Shown here piece after piece: positions 1-8,453 of a stretch of DNA of 64,000 bases. The stretch covers positions 1 to 64,000 of the forward strand of contig SVGJ01000010.1 of assembly GCA_015056415.1 (NCBI GenBank), in the 5' to 3' direction. The position numbers and the translations under genes were made by a program. Origin of the DNA: Clostridiales bacterium. GTDB taxonomy: Bacteria; Bacillota; Clostridia; Christensenellales; Aristaeellaceae. How positions within the stretch are numbered: position 1 is the first letter of the stretch; every line of letters starts with the position of its first letter. The notes under the pieces were generated by a model. The model saw nothing but the letters and a program-made list of their open reading frames with translations, made no database searches and was not told where the DNA came from.

Positions 1-834
1 TTCATGCGCGACATCGGCTCCATGTTCTCCGTCAACACCATGCTCCGCGCCGATTGCTACAAGGCCCGCATGGAATCCGAGAACGGCCTGAGCTTCCTGG
101 AATTCACCTACATGCTCATGCAGAGCTATGACTTCCTGGAGCTGTTCAACCGCTATGGCTGCCGACTGGAAATGGGCGGTAACGACCAGTGGAGCAACAT
201 GCTGGGCGGCGCCGATCTGGTGCGCCGCAAGGAGCAGGAAAAGGCCTTTGCCTGCACCTTCCAGCTGCTGCTGACCCACGACGGCCGCAAAATGGGCAAG
301 ACCGAGAAGGGCGCCCTGTGGCTCGACCCCGCCAAGACCTCTCCCTTCGATTTCTACCAGTACTGGCGCAACATCGACGACAAGGACGTGGAAAAGTGCC
401 TGGGCCTTTTGACCTTCCTGCCCATGGACGAAGTGCGCCGCCTGGGCGCGCTGGAAGGCAGCGAGATCAACGAGGCCAAGAAGGTCCTGGCCTACGAGGT
501 TACCAAGCTGGTGCATGGCGAAGAAGAAGCCCGCAAGGCCGCTGACGCCGCTCTGGCCCTGTTTGCCGGCGGCATGAACGGCGCCGACGTTCCCTCCTTC
601 GAGCTCACCGCCGATATGCTGGCCCAGGACGCCCGTGTAACCACCATGCTGGTGCTTTCCGGCCTGTGCAAGAGCCAGTCTGATGCCCGCAACCAGATCA
701 AAGCCGGCGCCGTGTCCCTCGGCGATGAAAAGGTGACCGACTTCGGCACCGTTGTGTCTGCTGACATGATCGGCGAAGACGGCCTGATGCTCAAGAAGGG
801 CAAGAAGGGCTTCCGCCGCCTGATCCTGAAATGA
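1..834 (+). CDS. tyrS: Tyrosine-tRNA ligase, C-terminal part (5' end outside window)
   Basis: Charges tRNA-Tyr with tyrosine in the cytoplasm. The reading frame is already open at base 1, so about the first third of the enzyme, including the HIGH-type motif, lies upstream. The visible 277 residues contain the class I TyrRS pattern: the GGNDQWSN tyrosine-site segment, then [20 protein letters not shown] is the Bacillota-type form of the KMSKS loop. The last 60 or so residues form an S4-like RNA-binding domain ([12 protein letters not shown], ending FRRLILK). The stop codon overlaps the ATG of the next gene in an ATGA, so the two are probably cotranscribed. Any T-box leader would be outside the window. 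Confidence 0.96.
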   Translation, partial: FMRDIGSMFSVNTMLRADCYKARMESENGLSFLEFTYMLMQSYDFLELFNRYGCRLEMGGNDQWSNMLGGADLVRRKEQEKAFACTFQLLLTHDGRKMGKTEKGALWLDPAKTSPFDFYQYWRNIDDKDVEKCLGLLTFLPMDEVRRLGALEGSEINEAKKVLAYEVTKLVHGEEEARKAADAALALFAGGMNGADVPSFELTADMLAQDARVTTMLVLSGLCKSQSDARNQIKAGAVSLGDEKVTDFGTVVSADMIGEDGLMLKKGKKGFRRLILK

Positions 835-1466
835 GCGCTCCCTACAAGACTCTGCGGCAATCCTCCTCTGATGAGTTCATCGTGAATAAAAGCCGTTTCA
901 TCGGCTATGCCGCGCCTGTGAAGACAGAGGAGGAAGCCCTGGCCTTCCTGCAAACCATACGTACCCGGCACAAGGACGCAACCCATAACTGCTATGCCTA
1001 TGTCATCGGCCAGAATGCCGGCATCATGCGCTATTCCGATGATGGCGAACCCGGCGGAACAGCCGGTCTACCCATCATGGAGGTCATCAAGGCCCAGGGG
1101 GTTGTAAACTGCTGCGTGGTTGTGACGCGTTATTTTGGCGGAGTGTTGCTGGGCGCCGGCGGGCTCGTCCGGGCCTATACCCAAGGCTGCGTGGTCGGCC
1201 TGAAGGCTGCTCAGGTGGTCGTAATGGAGCCCTCTCAGCGGTACATCTGCGAAGTAGCTTACCCTCTTTGGGACAAGGTACAGCACGCCATGCGTTCCAT
1301 GCCCCTGCAGCTGGTGGGCAGCGAGTTTGGCACCGCGGTAACATTCACCCTTCTCGTCCGCGAAAAGGATGCTGAGTCCGTGCTGAACGACCTGACCCGG
1401 GTGACCGACGGCAGATTCGAATATCTCCTGGAAGAGGAGTCCTATGAAGCCTGGGACGCTGAATAA
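831..1466 (+). CDS. YigZ/IMPACT family protein (UPF0029)
   Basis: A 211-residue protein of the YigZ/IMPACT family, whose biochemical role in bacteria is poorly defined; relatives are linked to translation or proteolysis control. The family signature is clear: [11 protein letters not shown] near residue 20, HNCYAYVIG, then [13 protein letters not shown], and [21 protein letters not shown] around residues 95-115. The C-terminal third matches the DUF1949-like ferredoxin-fold tail. Full length for the family. The start is fixed by a 4-nt ATGA overlap with tyrS, and a terminator follows at 1479, so tyrS and this gene form the end of one transcript. Confidence 0.93.
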   Translation: MSAPYKTLRQSSSDEFIVNKSRFIGYAAPVKTEEEALAFLQTIRTRHKDATHNCYAYVIGQNAGIMRYSDDGEPGGTAGLPIMEVIKAQGVVNCCVVVTRYFGGVLLGAGGLVRAYTQGCVVGLKAAQVVVMEPSQRYICEVAYPLWDKVQHAMRSMPLQLVGSEFGTAVTFTLLVREKDAESVLNDLTRVTDGRFEYLLEEESYEAWDAE

Positions 1467-1478
1467 CACCAAATCATG

Positions 1479-1505
1479 CCTGGCAGTGATCTCTGCCAGG
1501 TTTTT
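1479..1505 (+). terminator. Rho-independent terminator after tyrS-yigZ
   Basis: An 8-bp perfect stem CCTGGCAG/CTGCCAGG with a 6-nt loop is followed directly by TTTTT. It lies 12 nt after the yigZ stop codon. Confidence 0.88.
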
Positions 1506-1573
1506 ACATTCATTTCATATTTAGTTCATGTTGCCAGAATATACTGTTTACGAAAACTGGAGGTGTATACTTT

Positions 1574-2419
1574 ATGAAAAAGAAAATCCGCAAGCTGGTC
1601 ATCTGGATCCTCATCATTGCCATCGCGGCAGCCGCCGTTCTCTTTGGCCTGAGCCGCCGCACGAAGTTCAACTTCGACGAGGAGACTGCCCGTACCCAGA
1701 ACATCGAGACATTCTACACCTTCTCCGGCAATCTCGAAGCCGATAGCTTCAAGGTCGTCCCCGCGATCAACCGCAGCTCCGTGCGCGAATGGAAGTACGA
1801 GGAAGGCGACAAGGTCGAAAAGGACGAGGTTATCATGACGTCCAAATCAGGCACGCAGATGAAGGCTCCTATGGATGGCACGATCTCCGACATCTATGTG
1901 GATGAGGGCGAGGACTATACCATCGGCGATATCCTGTACCGTATTGCCGATTATGACCATCCCCTGGTGCGCATCAGGATCGACGAATACGATGTATCCG
2001 CCATCACCAAGGGTATGCAGGTGGATGTAAAGATCCAGGCCACTGGCCATGTGCTGACCGGCAGCGTACGTCGGATCGCCCAGGAGGCTACTGTGAGCAA
2101 CGATCTGGCATATTATGAAGTCATCGTGGACGTACCTCAGGACGGCACCCTTGTTATGGGCATGACCTGCGAGGTCATCGTTCCCCGTGACAACGTGCAG
2201 AACGCCACCACCATCAGCATGGAAGCCGTGCAATATGACGAGGACGGTAAGCCCTTTGTCTATTGCTACAACCGTAACAATGAACTGATCCAGCAGTCTG
2301 TGCTGCTGGGTATCAACGATGGCAGCATCGTGGAGATCAAGGATGGCCTTCGCTCCGGCGAAACCGTGCTGATCCCGCCGACGTTCGCCTTCCCCTTCCC
2401 CATGATGTCCGACCGTTGA
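1574..2419 (+). CDS. HlyD/MacA-like efflux adaptor (membrane fusion protein)
   Basis: A 281-residue periplasmic-adaptor-type protein that in Gram-positives joins a MacB-like ABC pump (compare YknX in Bacillus). It starts with a lysine-rich stretch and one hydrophobic helix (about residues 7-25), which should anchor it in the membrane. It then has a biotinyl-lipoyl-like hairpin region (VEKDEVIMTSKSG...APMDGTISDIYVDEGEDY, about 80-115) and a beta-barrel part. It is shorter than typical MacA because the coiled coil is minimal. The start has a GGAGG site 10 nt upstream. A TATACT hexamer at 1540-1545 is a possible -10 box, but no good -35 is visible. The ATPase and permease genes follow within 14 nt. 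Confidence 0.88.
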   Translation: MKKKIRKLVIWILIIAIAAAAVLFGLSRRTKFNFDEETARTQNIETFYTFSGNLEADSFKVVPAINRSSVREWKYEEGDKVEKDEVIMTSKSGTQMKAPMDGTISDIYVDEGEDYTIGDILYRIADYDHPLVRIRIDEYDVSAITKGMQVDVKIQATGHVLTGSVRRIAQEATVSNDLAYYEVIVDVPQDGTLVMGMTCEVIVPRDNVQNATTISMEAVQYDEDGKPFVYCYNRNNELIQQSVLLGINDGSIVEIKDGLRSGETVLIPPTFAFPFPMMSDR

Positions 2420-2432
2420 TGAGGATGAAGCC

Positions 2433-3125
2433 ATGAGTGAAACAATTCTTTCCATGCGCGGGATCACCAAGCAATACCGCATGGGCGACGAGATGCAGAC
2501 CGTTCTGCGCGGAATTGATCTGGATGTATGCCAGGGAGAGTTTCTGGCTGTGCTTGGCCCCTCGGGCTCAGGAAAATCCACGCTGATGAATATCATTGGC
2601 TGTCTGGATACACCGACCTCCGGCTCATACAATCTTCACGGCCGTGACGTGAGCAGCCTTGACGAGGATGAACTGGCTGTTGTCCGTAACAAGGAGATCG
2701 GCTTCGTTTTCCAGTCCTTTCAGCTTCTGCAGAGGCAGAATTCCATTCAGAACGTGGAACTTCCCCTGGTTTACAGCGGTATGCGCGCCAGTGAACGCCA
2801 GATGCGCGCAAAGCAGATGCTGGAGCGCGTCGGATTGTCTGACAAACTGCATCACTTCCCCAATCAGCTCTCCGGCGGCCAGCAGCAGCGCGTGGCCATT
2901 GCCCGTGCCCTGGCCAACCACCCGACCATCATCCTTGCCGATGAGCCCACCGGCGCCCTGGACCAGAAGACCGGCAAGCAGGTCATGTCGCTCTTTCACG
3001 ACCTGAATGAAGAAGGAAATACCATTATCATGATCACGCATGATATCAGCATCGCACGCCACGCCAAGCGGATCGTGCGGATCCTGGACGGGTGCCTGAC
3101 CGAGGGGGTGAGCGAAGATGCTTAA
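2433..3125 (+). CDS. MacB/LolD-type ABC transporter ATP-binding protein
   Basis: A 230-residue cytoplasmic ATPase that powers the permease encoded next. All nucleotide-binding motifs are present: Walker [10 protein letters not shown] (about 43-51), Q-loop at FVFQSFQLL, signature LSGGQQQR, Walker [12 protein letters not shown], and the switch histidine in MITHD. The TGALDxKTG sequence after Walker B is typical of the MacB/LolD/FtsE branch. It overlaps the permease gene by 8 nt, which implies translational coupling. Substrate cannot be told from sequence; peptides, lipids or antimicrobials are known for the family. Confidence 0.95.
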   Translation: MSETILSMRGITKQYRMGDEMQTVLRGIDLDVCQGEFLAVLGPSGSGKSTLMNIIGCLDTPTSGSYNLHGRDVSSLDEDELAVVRNKEIGFVFQSFQLLQRQNSIQNVELPLVYSGMRASERQMRAKQMLERVGLSDKLHHFPNQLSGGQQQRVAIARALANHPTIILADEPTGALDQKTGKQVMSLFHDLNEEGNTIIMITHDISIARHAKRIVRILDGCLTEGVSEDA

Positions 3126-4317
3126 AGAATGCCTGCGGATGTCCTGGCAGAATATCAAGGGCAATAAAATGCGCACCTTTCTCACTACGCTGGGTATTAT
3201 CATCGGCGTCACGGCTATCATCACCCTGATCACCACCGTCGAAGGCGCGACGAACGAAATCACCACCCAGTTCACCGCGCTGGGCGCCGGCAAGGTAAGC
3301 GTTTCTGTTTCCGGTACGCCGCTCAAGCGGGGCCTTTCGGATGACGACCTGCTCCGCCTTGGCGAAATCAAGAACATCTCCGGTATCGACCCCAGTGTTT
3401 CCTATTCGCAGCACGTTGCCGGCGATGGCTCCCTGTGCGAGGATGTGACCGTCGAAGGGCGCAGCGCCGCCTATTTTGACGGAAGCAGCGATCTGATCAG
3501 CATCGGCCGGGGACTCAGTGCCATGGACATGGACCGGCACAGCCATGTCTGCGTTATCGACAGCAATCTGCACGAGAATCTTTTCCCGAATGAGAATCCC
3601 GTCGGGAAAGAGATCGTCGTTTCCGGGCTGACCTTCCGTATCGTTGGTATGCTGAACGATGAAAGCGAAAACGACGTCATGAGCGCGATGTCACTCATGA
3701 TGGGTGGCGAAAGCAACGGCAAGGTCATCATTCCCTACCAGACGGCCCTGCGGCTCACGGGTACCAACTCCATCAACAGCCTCACCCTGTATATCAAGGA
3801 TACCGATCAGACCGATGAAACGATCGAACAGGTGGAGGATGTGCTCAACGCGGCCTTCAATTACCGCGATAATGCCTATCAGGTTCTGAATCTGGATACC
3901 CTGCTGGACACCATGAATACCATGACCGGCATGATGACCACCATGCTGGCCGGCATCGCGTCCATCGCGCTGCTGGTGGGCGGCATAGGCATCATGAACA
4001 TGATGCTGGTTTCCGTCAGTGAGCGCACCATGGAGATCGGTCTGCGCAAAGCGCTTGGCGCCAAACCCAGCCTGATCCAGACGCAGTTCCTCATTGAATC
4101 GGTGATGCTCAGTCTCATGGGCGGCCTTATCGGCATTGTTGTGGGCATACTGCTCTCCGCCCTGATCGCCCATCTGATCGGCATGGCCTTCACACTTTCC
4201 ACTGGAGCCATCGCGCTTGCCTTCACCTTCTCGGCGACCGTAGGCATTCTCTTTGGCTGGGCACCGGCGCGCAAGGCTTCTCGGCTCAATCCCATTGATG
4301 CTCTTCGCAGCATGTGA
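3118..4317 (+). CDS. MacB-like ABC transporter permease (FtsX fold)
   Basis: A 399-residue membrane protein with the MacB/FtsX topology. It has one N-terminal transmembrane helix (about 20-42, TTLGIIIGVTAIITLIT), a large extracytoplasmic MacB-PCD domain (about 45-275), then three C-terminal helices. The conserved cytoplasmic loop MEIGLRKALGAKPSLIQTQFLIES, which contacts the ATPase, is present between helices 2 and 3. It forms a tripartite pump with the two preceding genes. The end of the gene carries a promoter-like sequence (4295-4323) for the downstream two-component system, a common pairing for antimicrobial-peptide sensing and export. Confidence 0.93.
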   Translation: MLKECLRMSWQNIKGNKMRTFLTTLGIIIGVTAIITLITTVEGATNEITTQFTALGAGKVSVSVSGTPLKRGLSDDDLLRLGEIKNISGIDPSVSYSQHVAGDGSLCEDVTVEGRSAAYFDGSSDLISIGRGLSAMDMDRHSHVCVIDSNLHENLFPNENPVGKEIVVSGLTFRIVGMLNDESENDVMSAMSLMMGGESNGKVIIPYQTALRLTGTNSINSLTLYIKDTDQTDETIEQVEDVLNAAFNYRDNAYQVLNLDTLLDTMNTMTGMMTTMLAGIASIALLVGGIGIMNMMLVSVSERTMEIGLRKALGAKPSLIQTQFLIESVMLSLMGGLIGIVVGILLSALIAHLIGMAFTLSTGAIALAFTFSATVGILFGWAPARKASRLNPIDALRSM

Positions 4318-4323
4318 TATAAT
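4295..4323 (+). promoter_or_regulatory. Sigma-A-type promoter inside the permease 3' end
   Basis: TTGATG (4295-4300), a 17-nt spacer, then TATAAT (4318-4323) preceded by TG one base upstream (extended -10). It would start transcription about 30 nt before the response regulator gene and free its expression from the pump operon. Confidence 0.6.
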
Positions 4324-4356
4324 TGATACACAAAAAACTCCCGGGAGGCACATGTC

Positions 4357-5034
4357 ATGTTCACCATTCTTGTTGTCGAGGATGATCTTCCCCTGCAGCG
4401 CATGATGTGCGCCTTTCTTGGCCTCAACGGCTATCAGACAATCACCGCCGCCAATGGCGAGGAAGCTCTGCGCGCCATTGAGAAGGTCCTGCCCGATCTT
4501 GTGATCGCGGACGTGATGATGCCCGTAATGGACGGCTGGGAGCTGACCCGGGAGCTGCGCGATGCCTACCCGCTGATGCCCATTATGCTGGTCACCGCCC
4601 GCACTACGCTGGAGGATAAGCGGGTAGGTTTCAGCTGCGGAGCTGACGATTACCTCACCAAGCCGGTGGATCTTGATGAGCTGCTTCTTCACGTAGGGGC
4701 GCTTCTGCGTCGATCCCAGGCCATGACGAGCCATCAGCTCATCATCGGCGAGTGCCGGTTGGATTACGATTCCCTGACTATTACCCGCGGCAGCGAGATC
4801 ATCACACTGCCCAAAAAGGAGTTCTATCTGCTGTTCAAGCTGCTCTCCAACCAGCGGCAGATCTTCACACGCCGTCAGCTGATGGATGAGATCTGGGGCT
4901 TGGATGCCCATAGCGACGAACGCACCGTAGATGTTCACATCAAGCGCGTCCGTGAAAAGTGCGAGCATATTCCTGATTTCGACATCATCACCGTACGTGG
5001 GCTTGGATATAAGGCGGAGAAATGCAATGGATAA
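4357..5034 (+). CDS. OmpR/PhoB-family response regulator
   Basis: A 225-residue DNA-binding response regulator. The receiver domain (1-115) has the acidic pair E8/D9/D10 in VVEDD, the phosphoacceptor D52 in VIADVMMPVMDGW, and the conserved lysine in LTKPVD. The C-terminal winged helix (about 130-225) ends with the usual ERTVDVHIKRVREK...VRGLGYKAE. Its ribosome site lies inside a perfect 10-bp palindrome (CTCCCGGGAG, 4338-4347). The cognate kinase gene overlaps it by 8 nt. Given the neighbouring MacAB-type pump, control of that pump in response to envelope stress is a fair inference. Confidence 0.95.
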   Translation: MFTILVVEDDLPLQRMMCAFLGLNGYQTITAANGEEALRAIEKVLPDLVIADVMMPVMDGWELTRELRDAYPLMPIMLVTARTTLEDKRVGFSCGADDYLTKPVDLDELLLHVGALLRRSQAMTSHQLIIGECRLDYDSLTITRGSEIITLPKKEFYLLFKLLSNQRQIFTRRQLMDEIWGLDAHSDERTVDVHIKRVREKCEHIPDFDIITVRGLGYKAEKCNG

Positions 5035-6385
5035 CAGATCACGCTTCACGCCCTATACCTTCCGTGGCAAACTGCTAACGATCCTGCTTCTTTCCGCGCT
5101 GACTGCCTGCATCCTTACCGCTGCCGGCTCCTTTATGGTCAGCATCGGCTCATTCGGCAATGATCTGATGGACAAGGAGCATGAAGTGGCCATCTATCTG
5201 CTCGGTTTGGAGCAAAAAACCTCCCTTAGCATCGAAGAGATGCTTTCCGTTACTTCCAACGATACATTGACCGCCGCTGTGGCCTCCTATCCCGAGCGGA
5301 TGCTCTCCCATGAGGAGCTTGAGTCCCTTCGCCAGGGCGAGATCATCATGCAGTCTTCACGGCTGTCCCCCATGCCCGTCACATATGTTCAGCTTGGCGA
5401 AGAGATCATCAGCATCCATCCCGCCCGTGACATCAATCTTTTCGTGAGCGTTCTCCCCCGCATCGCTTTCACCATTGTGCTTTCGCTTGTTCTGTTCGCG
5501 CTGTTCTCCGTGCTTGTTTCCTTCATTCTCTCCAAACCTGTCACGCAGCTTACGCAGGCAACCCGCCAGATCAAGGACGGCGATTTCTCCGTGAGGCTAC
5601 CGGATAACAAGCAGGGCGAAATGGGCGAATTGATGCGCTCCTTCAACAGTATGACGGACGAGCTTTCCCGCACGGTGTATCTGCAAAAGGATTTTATCAG
5701 CAGCATTTCTCACGAATTCCGCACCCCCATCGCCTCCATCAAAGGATTCGCGCGTCTGCTGCAGATGCCGGGCCTGGACGATGACTCCCGCCGGGAGTAT
5801 GTATCCATGATTTCCCAGGAAAGCGACCGGCTGTCCAGGCTTTCCGATACGCTGCTGCGGCTCTCCGCGTTGGAGCAGCAAATGGCGCCTGCCTCACTGA
5901 CCTCCTTCCGGCTGGACGAGCAGGTACGTCAGGTCATCCTGCAGCTTGAGCCGGCATGGACGCCGCGAAACATCGATTGGCAGCTGAATCTCGATCCGGT
6001 CACCATCGAATCAGACTCGGAAATGCTTATCCAGGTGTGGATCAATCTGATTCACAACGCGGTGAAGTTCTCCCATGAGGGCGGCACGATCGAAATCACC
6101 GTCAAGCAAACGGATATGGCTGAATTCACCATTGCGGATCAGGGCATCGGTATGTCCGAGGAGACAAAGGAACGCATCTTCGACAGGTTCTTCCAGGGTG
6201 ACGCCTCCCGCAGCAACGAGGGCGTCGGCCTGGGGCTGTGCCTTGTCAAACGCATTGTGGAAATGCTCGGCGGTTCCATACGCGTACGCTCCGCACTGGA
6301 TAAAGGCAGCACGTTCCGCGTTCAGCTGCCGCTTCGCCAGACTCACAGCAAAGGAGGAAGCCATGTCCAATCCATTGGAGAATGA
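5027..6385 (+). CDS. Sensor histidine kinase with HAMP domain
   Basis: A 452-residue membrane kinase, partner of the preceding regulator. Transmembrane helices at about 15-38 and 146-169 flank a roughly 105-residue extracytoplasmic sensor of no recognised family. A HAMP linker follows (KPVTQLTQATRQIKDGDFSVRL, about 170-222), then the dimerisation domain with phospho-accepting H229 in SHEFRTP. The ATPase domain has the N box (INLIHNAVKFS), G1 (IADQGIGM) and G2 (NEGVGLGLCLVKRIVE). The ATG at 5027 is chosen because it follows a purine-rich site and overlaps the regulator by 8 nt; the frame is open further upstream but there it duplicates the regulator gene. The 3' end overlaps the alarmone synthetase gene by 23 nt. 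Confidence 0.94.
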   Translation: MDNRSRFTPYTFRGKLLTILLLSALTACILTAAGSFMVSIGSFGNDLMDKEHEVAIYLLGLEQKTSLSIEEMLSVTSNDTLTAAVASYPERMLSHEELESLRQGEIIMQSSRLSPMPVTYVQLGEEIISIHPARDINLFVSVLPRIAFTIVLSLVLFALFSVLVSFILSKPVTQLTQATRQIKDGDFSVRLPDNKQGEMGELMRSFNSMTDELSRTVYLQKDFISSISHEFRTPIASIKGFARLLQMPGLDDDSRREYVSMISQESDRLSRLSDTLLRLSALEQQMAPASLTSFRLDEQVRQVILQLEPAWTPRNIDWQLNLDPVTIESDSEMLIQVWINLIHNAVKFSHEGGTIEITVKQTDMAEFTIADQGIGMSEETKERIFDRFFQGDASRSNEGVGLGLCLVKRIVEMLGGSIRVRSALDKGSTFRVQLPLRQTHSKGGSHVQSIGE

Positions 6386-7034
6386 TCGCCAGCTGCCTGC
6401 CCTTCCCGAGGATTTTCAGCGCATGGTAGATGATTTTTTCACCGTGCAGTGCCGTTATCAGGCCGCCATCCGTGAGATACGTACAAAGCTTGAGAATCTG
6501 GATGACGAGTTTCAGATGAAGCACAAGCGCAATCCCGTCCATCATATGCAAAGCCGGATGAAATCCGTTCAAAGTATGATGGAGAAGCTTTCGCGGCGCA
6601 ACAAGACACAGAATATCAACTCCGCCGTGGAGAATCTGACAGATATCGCAGGTATCCGTGTCATCTGTTCTTACGTGCAGGACGTATACACTGTTGCCGA
6701 GCTGCTGACGTGCCAGGATGATATCCATCTGCTCAGGGTGCGCGATTACATCAAGCATCCCAAGGAAAACGGCTATCGCAGCCTGCATCTGGTGGTGGAG
6801 ATCCCCGTGTTCCTTTACGAAGGCCGCGTGATGGTCCCAGTGGAGATCCAGATCAGGACCATTGCCATGGATTTCTGGGCTTCACTGGAACACTCGCTTC
6901 GTTACAAGGCATCCGGCAACGTCCCGGATGAGATTTCAGAGAAGCTGAAGCAAACGGCCGAGGATATTGCTGTTCTTGACCAGCGCATGCAGTATATCCA
7001 TGACCAGGTGGACGCCCTGATCCCGGATGAATAA
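6363..7034 (+). CDS. Small alarmone synthetase, RelQ-like (p)ppGpp synthetase
   Basis: A 223-residue GTP pyrophosphokinase that would make ppGpp/pppGpp from ATP and GDP/GTP. It has the single RelA/SpoT synthetase domain (about 45-185) with DIAGIRVICSYVQDVY, DYIKHPKENGYRSLH and VEIQIRT, and lacks the hydrolase, TGS and ACT domains. Length fits the RelQ/YjbM class. The ATG at 6363 has AAAGGAGG 4-11 nt upstream and lies inside the kinase gene (23-nt overlap), so its translation is probably coupled to the two-component system. Placing an alarmone synthetase directly behind a sensor kinase is unusual and links envelope sensing to growth control by inference. Confidence 0.93.
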   Translation: MSNPLENDRQLPALPEDFQRMVDDFFTVQCRYQAAIREIRTKLENLDDEFQMKHKRNPVHHMQSRMKSVQSMMEKLSRRNKTQNINSAVENLTDIAGIRVICSYVQDVYTVAELLTCQDDIHLLRVRDYIKHPKENGYRSLHLVVEIPVFLYEGRVMVPVEIQIRTIAMDFWASLEHSLRYKASGNVPDEISEKLKQTAEDIAVLDQRMQYIHDQVDALIPDE

Positions 7035-7089
7035 ACGAATAATCGCCCAACATTCAGCCATACTATCCCCCATGTGGAGGTGGTCTGTC

Positions 7090-7524
7090 ATGTTGGGCTT
7101 TTTATACGCGCTCATCGCCGGCGCAGCCATGAGTCTGCAGGGTGTGATGAACACTCGGCTTGGCGATAAGGTCGGCGTTCTTGAGACCAATGCGTTCGTA
7201 CAGCTGGTCGGGTTTGTTCTTGCTGCGGCAATTGCAGTGATCTGGGGAAAAGGCGACATACGCCAGCTGACCCAGGCGCCGTGGTATTCCTGGCTGGGCG
7301 GCGTGCTCGCTCCGGTGATCACGGTCACCGTCATGCTTGCCATCGCGGGACTTTCCCCCACCGTTGCCATATCGACAATCCTGCTCTCACAGCTCCTGGT
7401 TGCCGCGCTGATCGATGCCTTTGGCTGGCTCGGCTCAGAAAAACTCCCCTTTACATGGACGAAAATCCTCGGCGTTGCTTTGATGGCAGGTGGCGTTCTT
7501 TTGATGAAATGGAAAACGGCATAA
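7090..7524 (+). CDS. YdcZ/DUF606-type small DMT-superfamily membrane protein
   Basis: A 144-residue protein with about five hydrophobic segments and the DUF606 pattern: GAAMSLQGVMNTRLG at the N-terminus and LGVALMAGGVLLMKW at the end. Members are half-size drug/metabolite-transporter-like proteins of unknown substrate. The ATG at 7090 is preferred because GGAGGTGG lies 7 nt upstream; an upstream in-frame ATG at 7027 overlaps the alarmone synthetase gene and has no such site. It closes the operon, with a terminator at 7543. Confidence 0.82.
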   Translation: MLGFLYALIAGAAMSLQGVMNTRLGDKVGVLETNAFVQLVGFVLAAAIAVIWGKGDIRQLTQAPWYSWLGGVLAPVITVTVMLAIAGLSPTVAISTILLSQLLVAALIDAFGWLGSEKLPFTWTKILGVALMAGGVLLMKWKTA

Positions 7525-7542
7525 CTTTCACACGTCATTATT

Positions 7543-7567
7543 CGCCGGGATTTTTCCGGCGTTTTTT
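7543..7567 (+). terminator. Rho-independent terminator after ydcZ-like gene
   Basis: Stem CGCCGG/CCGGCG extended by a G-T pair, short T-rich loop, then six T. It separates the two-component/alarmone operon from the sigma-F operon. Confidence 0.85.
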
Positions 7568-7627
7568 ATTGGTTGCGAAGAATGTCGAACGATTCTTTTC
7601 CAACCGCACAAATCGACTTTTTTCATC

Positions 7628-7657
7628 GAAGGACAACCCGCCTGCCTGGTTGAATGC
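7628..7657 (+). promoter_or_regulatory. Candidate sigma-H promoter of the spoIIA operon
   Basis: GAAGGACAA (7628-7636) fits the sigma-H -35 consensus RNAGGAWWW at 8 of 9 positions. After 12 nt, GTTGAATGC (7649-7657) fits RNNGAAT. The spacing is that of known sigma-H promoters, and spoIIA operons in Bacillota are known sigma-H targets. It lies 33 nt before spoIIAA. Confidence 0.6.
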
Positions 7658-7689
7658 TTTCACAGAACCAGAACAGGAGGTCAGGTACT

Positions 7690-8016
7690 ATGTTACGTTC
7701 CATCCGCGATGGGGATAAATTGCTTGTGGGGCTGGATGGTGAGCTGGATCACTTCTGCGCGCAAAGCATCCGCCGCGAGCTGGATAACCAGCTTGCCGAT
7801 CCCGGCATCCGCCAACTGATCCTGGATTTTTCCGGATTATCATTTATGGATTCCTCCGGCATAGGCGTCATTTTGGGCAGATACCGCATTCTGCGCGACC
7901 GCGGCGGTTCCGTTTCGGTCATCCATATGAACGAGCACGTCAGTAGAATCTTTCACATGTCCGGGATGAGCAAGGTCATCCGTCAGCTGGACAAGAAACA
8001 GGAGGCCCGCCGATGA
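7690..8016 (+). CDS. spoIIAA: Anti-sigma-F factor antagonist SpoIIAA
   Basis: A 108-residue STAS-domain protein. Unphosphorylated SpoIIAA binds SpoIIAB and frees sigma-F in the forespore. The hallmark FMDSSGIGVILGRY is present, with S55 the expected site phosphorylated by SpoIIAB. ATG at 7690 has AGGAGG 9 nt upstream; the longer in-frame start at 7654 has none. Its stop overlaps spoIIAB in an ATGA. First gene of the classic three-gene sporulation operon. Confidence 0.96.
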   Translation: MLRSIRDGDKLLVGLDGELDHFCAQSIRRELDNQLADPGIRQLILDFSGLSFMDSSGIGVILGRYRILRDRGGSVSVIHMNEHVSRIFHMSGMSKVIRQLDKKQEARR

Positions 8017-8453
8017 ATCAACATAATGAAATGCAGACAAGCTTTCTCAGCATTGCGGAAAATGAATCCTTCGCCCGGGTCGTCGTTGCCGCATTCGCGG
8101 TACAGCTTCGTCCCACAGTTAGCGAGATCGCCGATATCAAAACCGCGGTATCTGAAGCGGTGACCAATGCCATCGTTCACGGCTACGAGGGAACCGTTGG
8201 GCAGGTCATCCTCAGGGCGGAGATCCATGATAAAAACCTGCTTACCATCGAAGTCCAGGATCAGGGTAAAGGCATCGCCGATGTGCCGCAGGCCATGGAG
8301 CCCTTTTATACAACACATCCCGAACAGGAGCGCAGCGGTATGGGCTTTGCCGTAATGCAAACCTTCATGGATGATCTGTATGTGGAATCCACCCCTGGCA
8401 CAGGGACAACCGTGCGGATGAGCAAGCGTATCCGTTCAGGAGGCAACTGGTGA
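8013..8453 (+). CDS. spoIIAB: Anti-sigma-F factor SpoIIAB (serine kinase)
   Basis: A 146-residue GHKL-fold ATPase and serine kinase that holds sigma-F inactive and phosphorylates SpoIIAA. The N box (AVSEAVTNAIVHGYEG), the G1 segment EVQDQGKGIADV and the G2-like segment ERSGMGFAVMQTFMD are visible. Standard length. It starts within the spoIIAA stop codon (ATGA) and its own stop overlaps the GTG start of sigF, so the three genes are translationally coupled, as in Bacillus and Clostridium. Confidence 0.96.
   Translation: MNQHNEMQTSFLSIAENESFARVVVAAFAVQLRPTVSEIADIKTAVSEAVTNAIVHGYEGTVGQVILRAEIHDKNLLTIEVQDQGKGIADVPQAMEPFYTTHPEQERSGMGFAVMQTFMDDLYVESTPGTGTTVRMSKRIRSGGNW

Noticed and set aside
289..318. 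KMGKT in place of KMSKS in TyrRS as an anomaly
   Set aside because: Bacillota TyrRS enzymes commonly carry a KFGKT-like form, so this is normal.
1510..1573. Promoter for the efflux adaptor gene
   Set aside because: A TATACT hexamer is present at 1540, but no -35 of acceptable match and spacing was found, so it is only mentioned with the gene.
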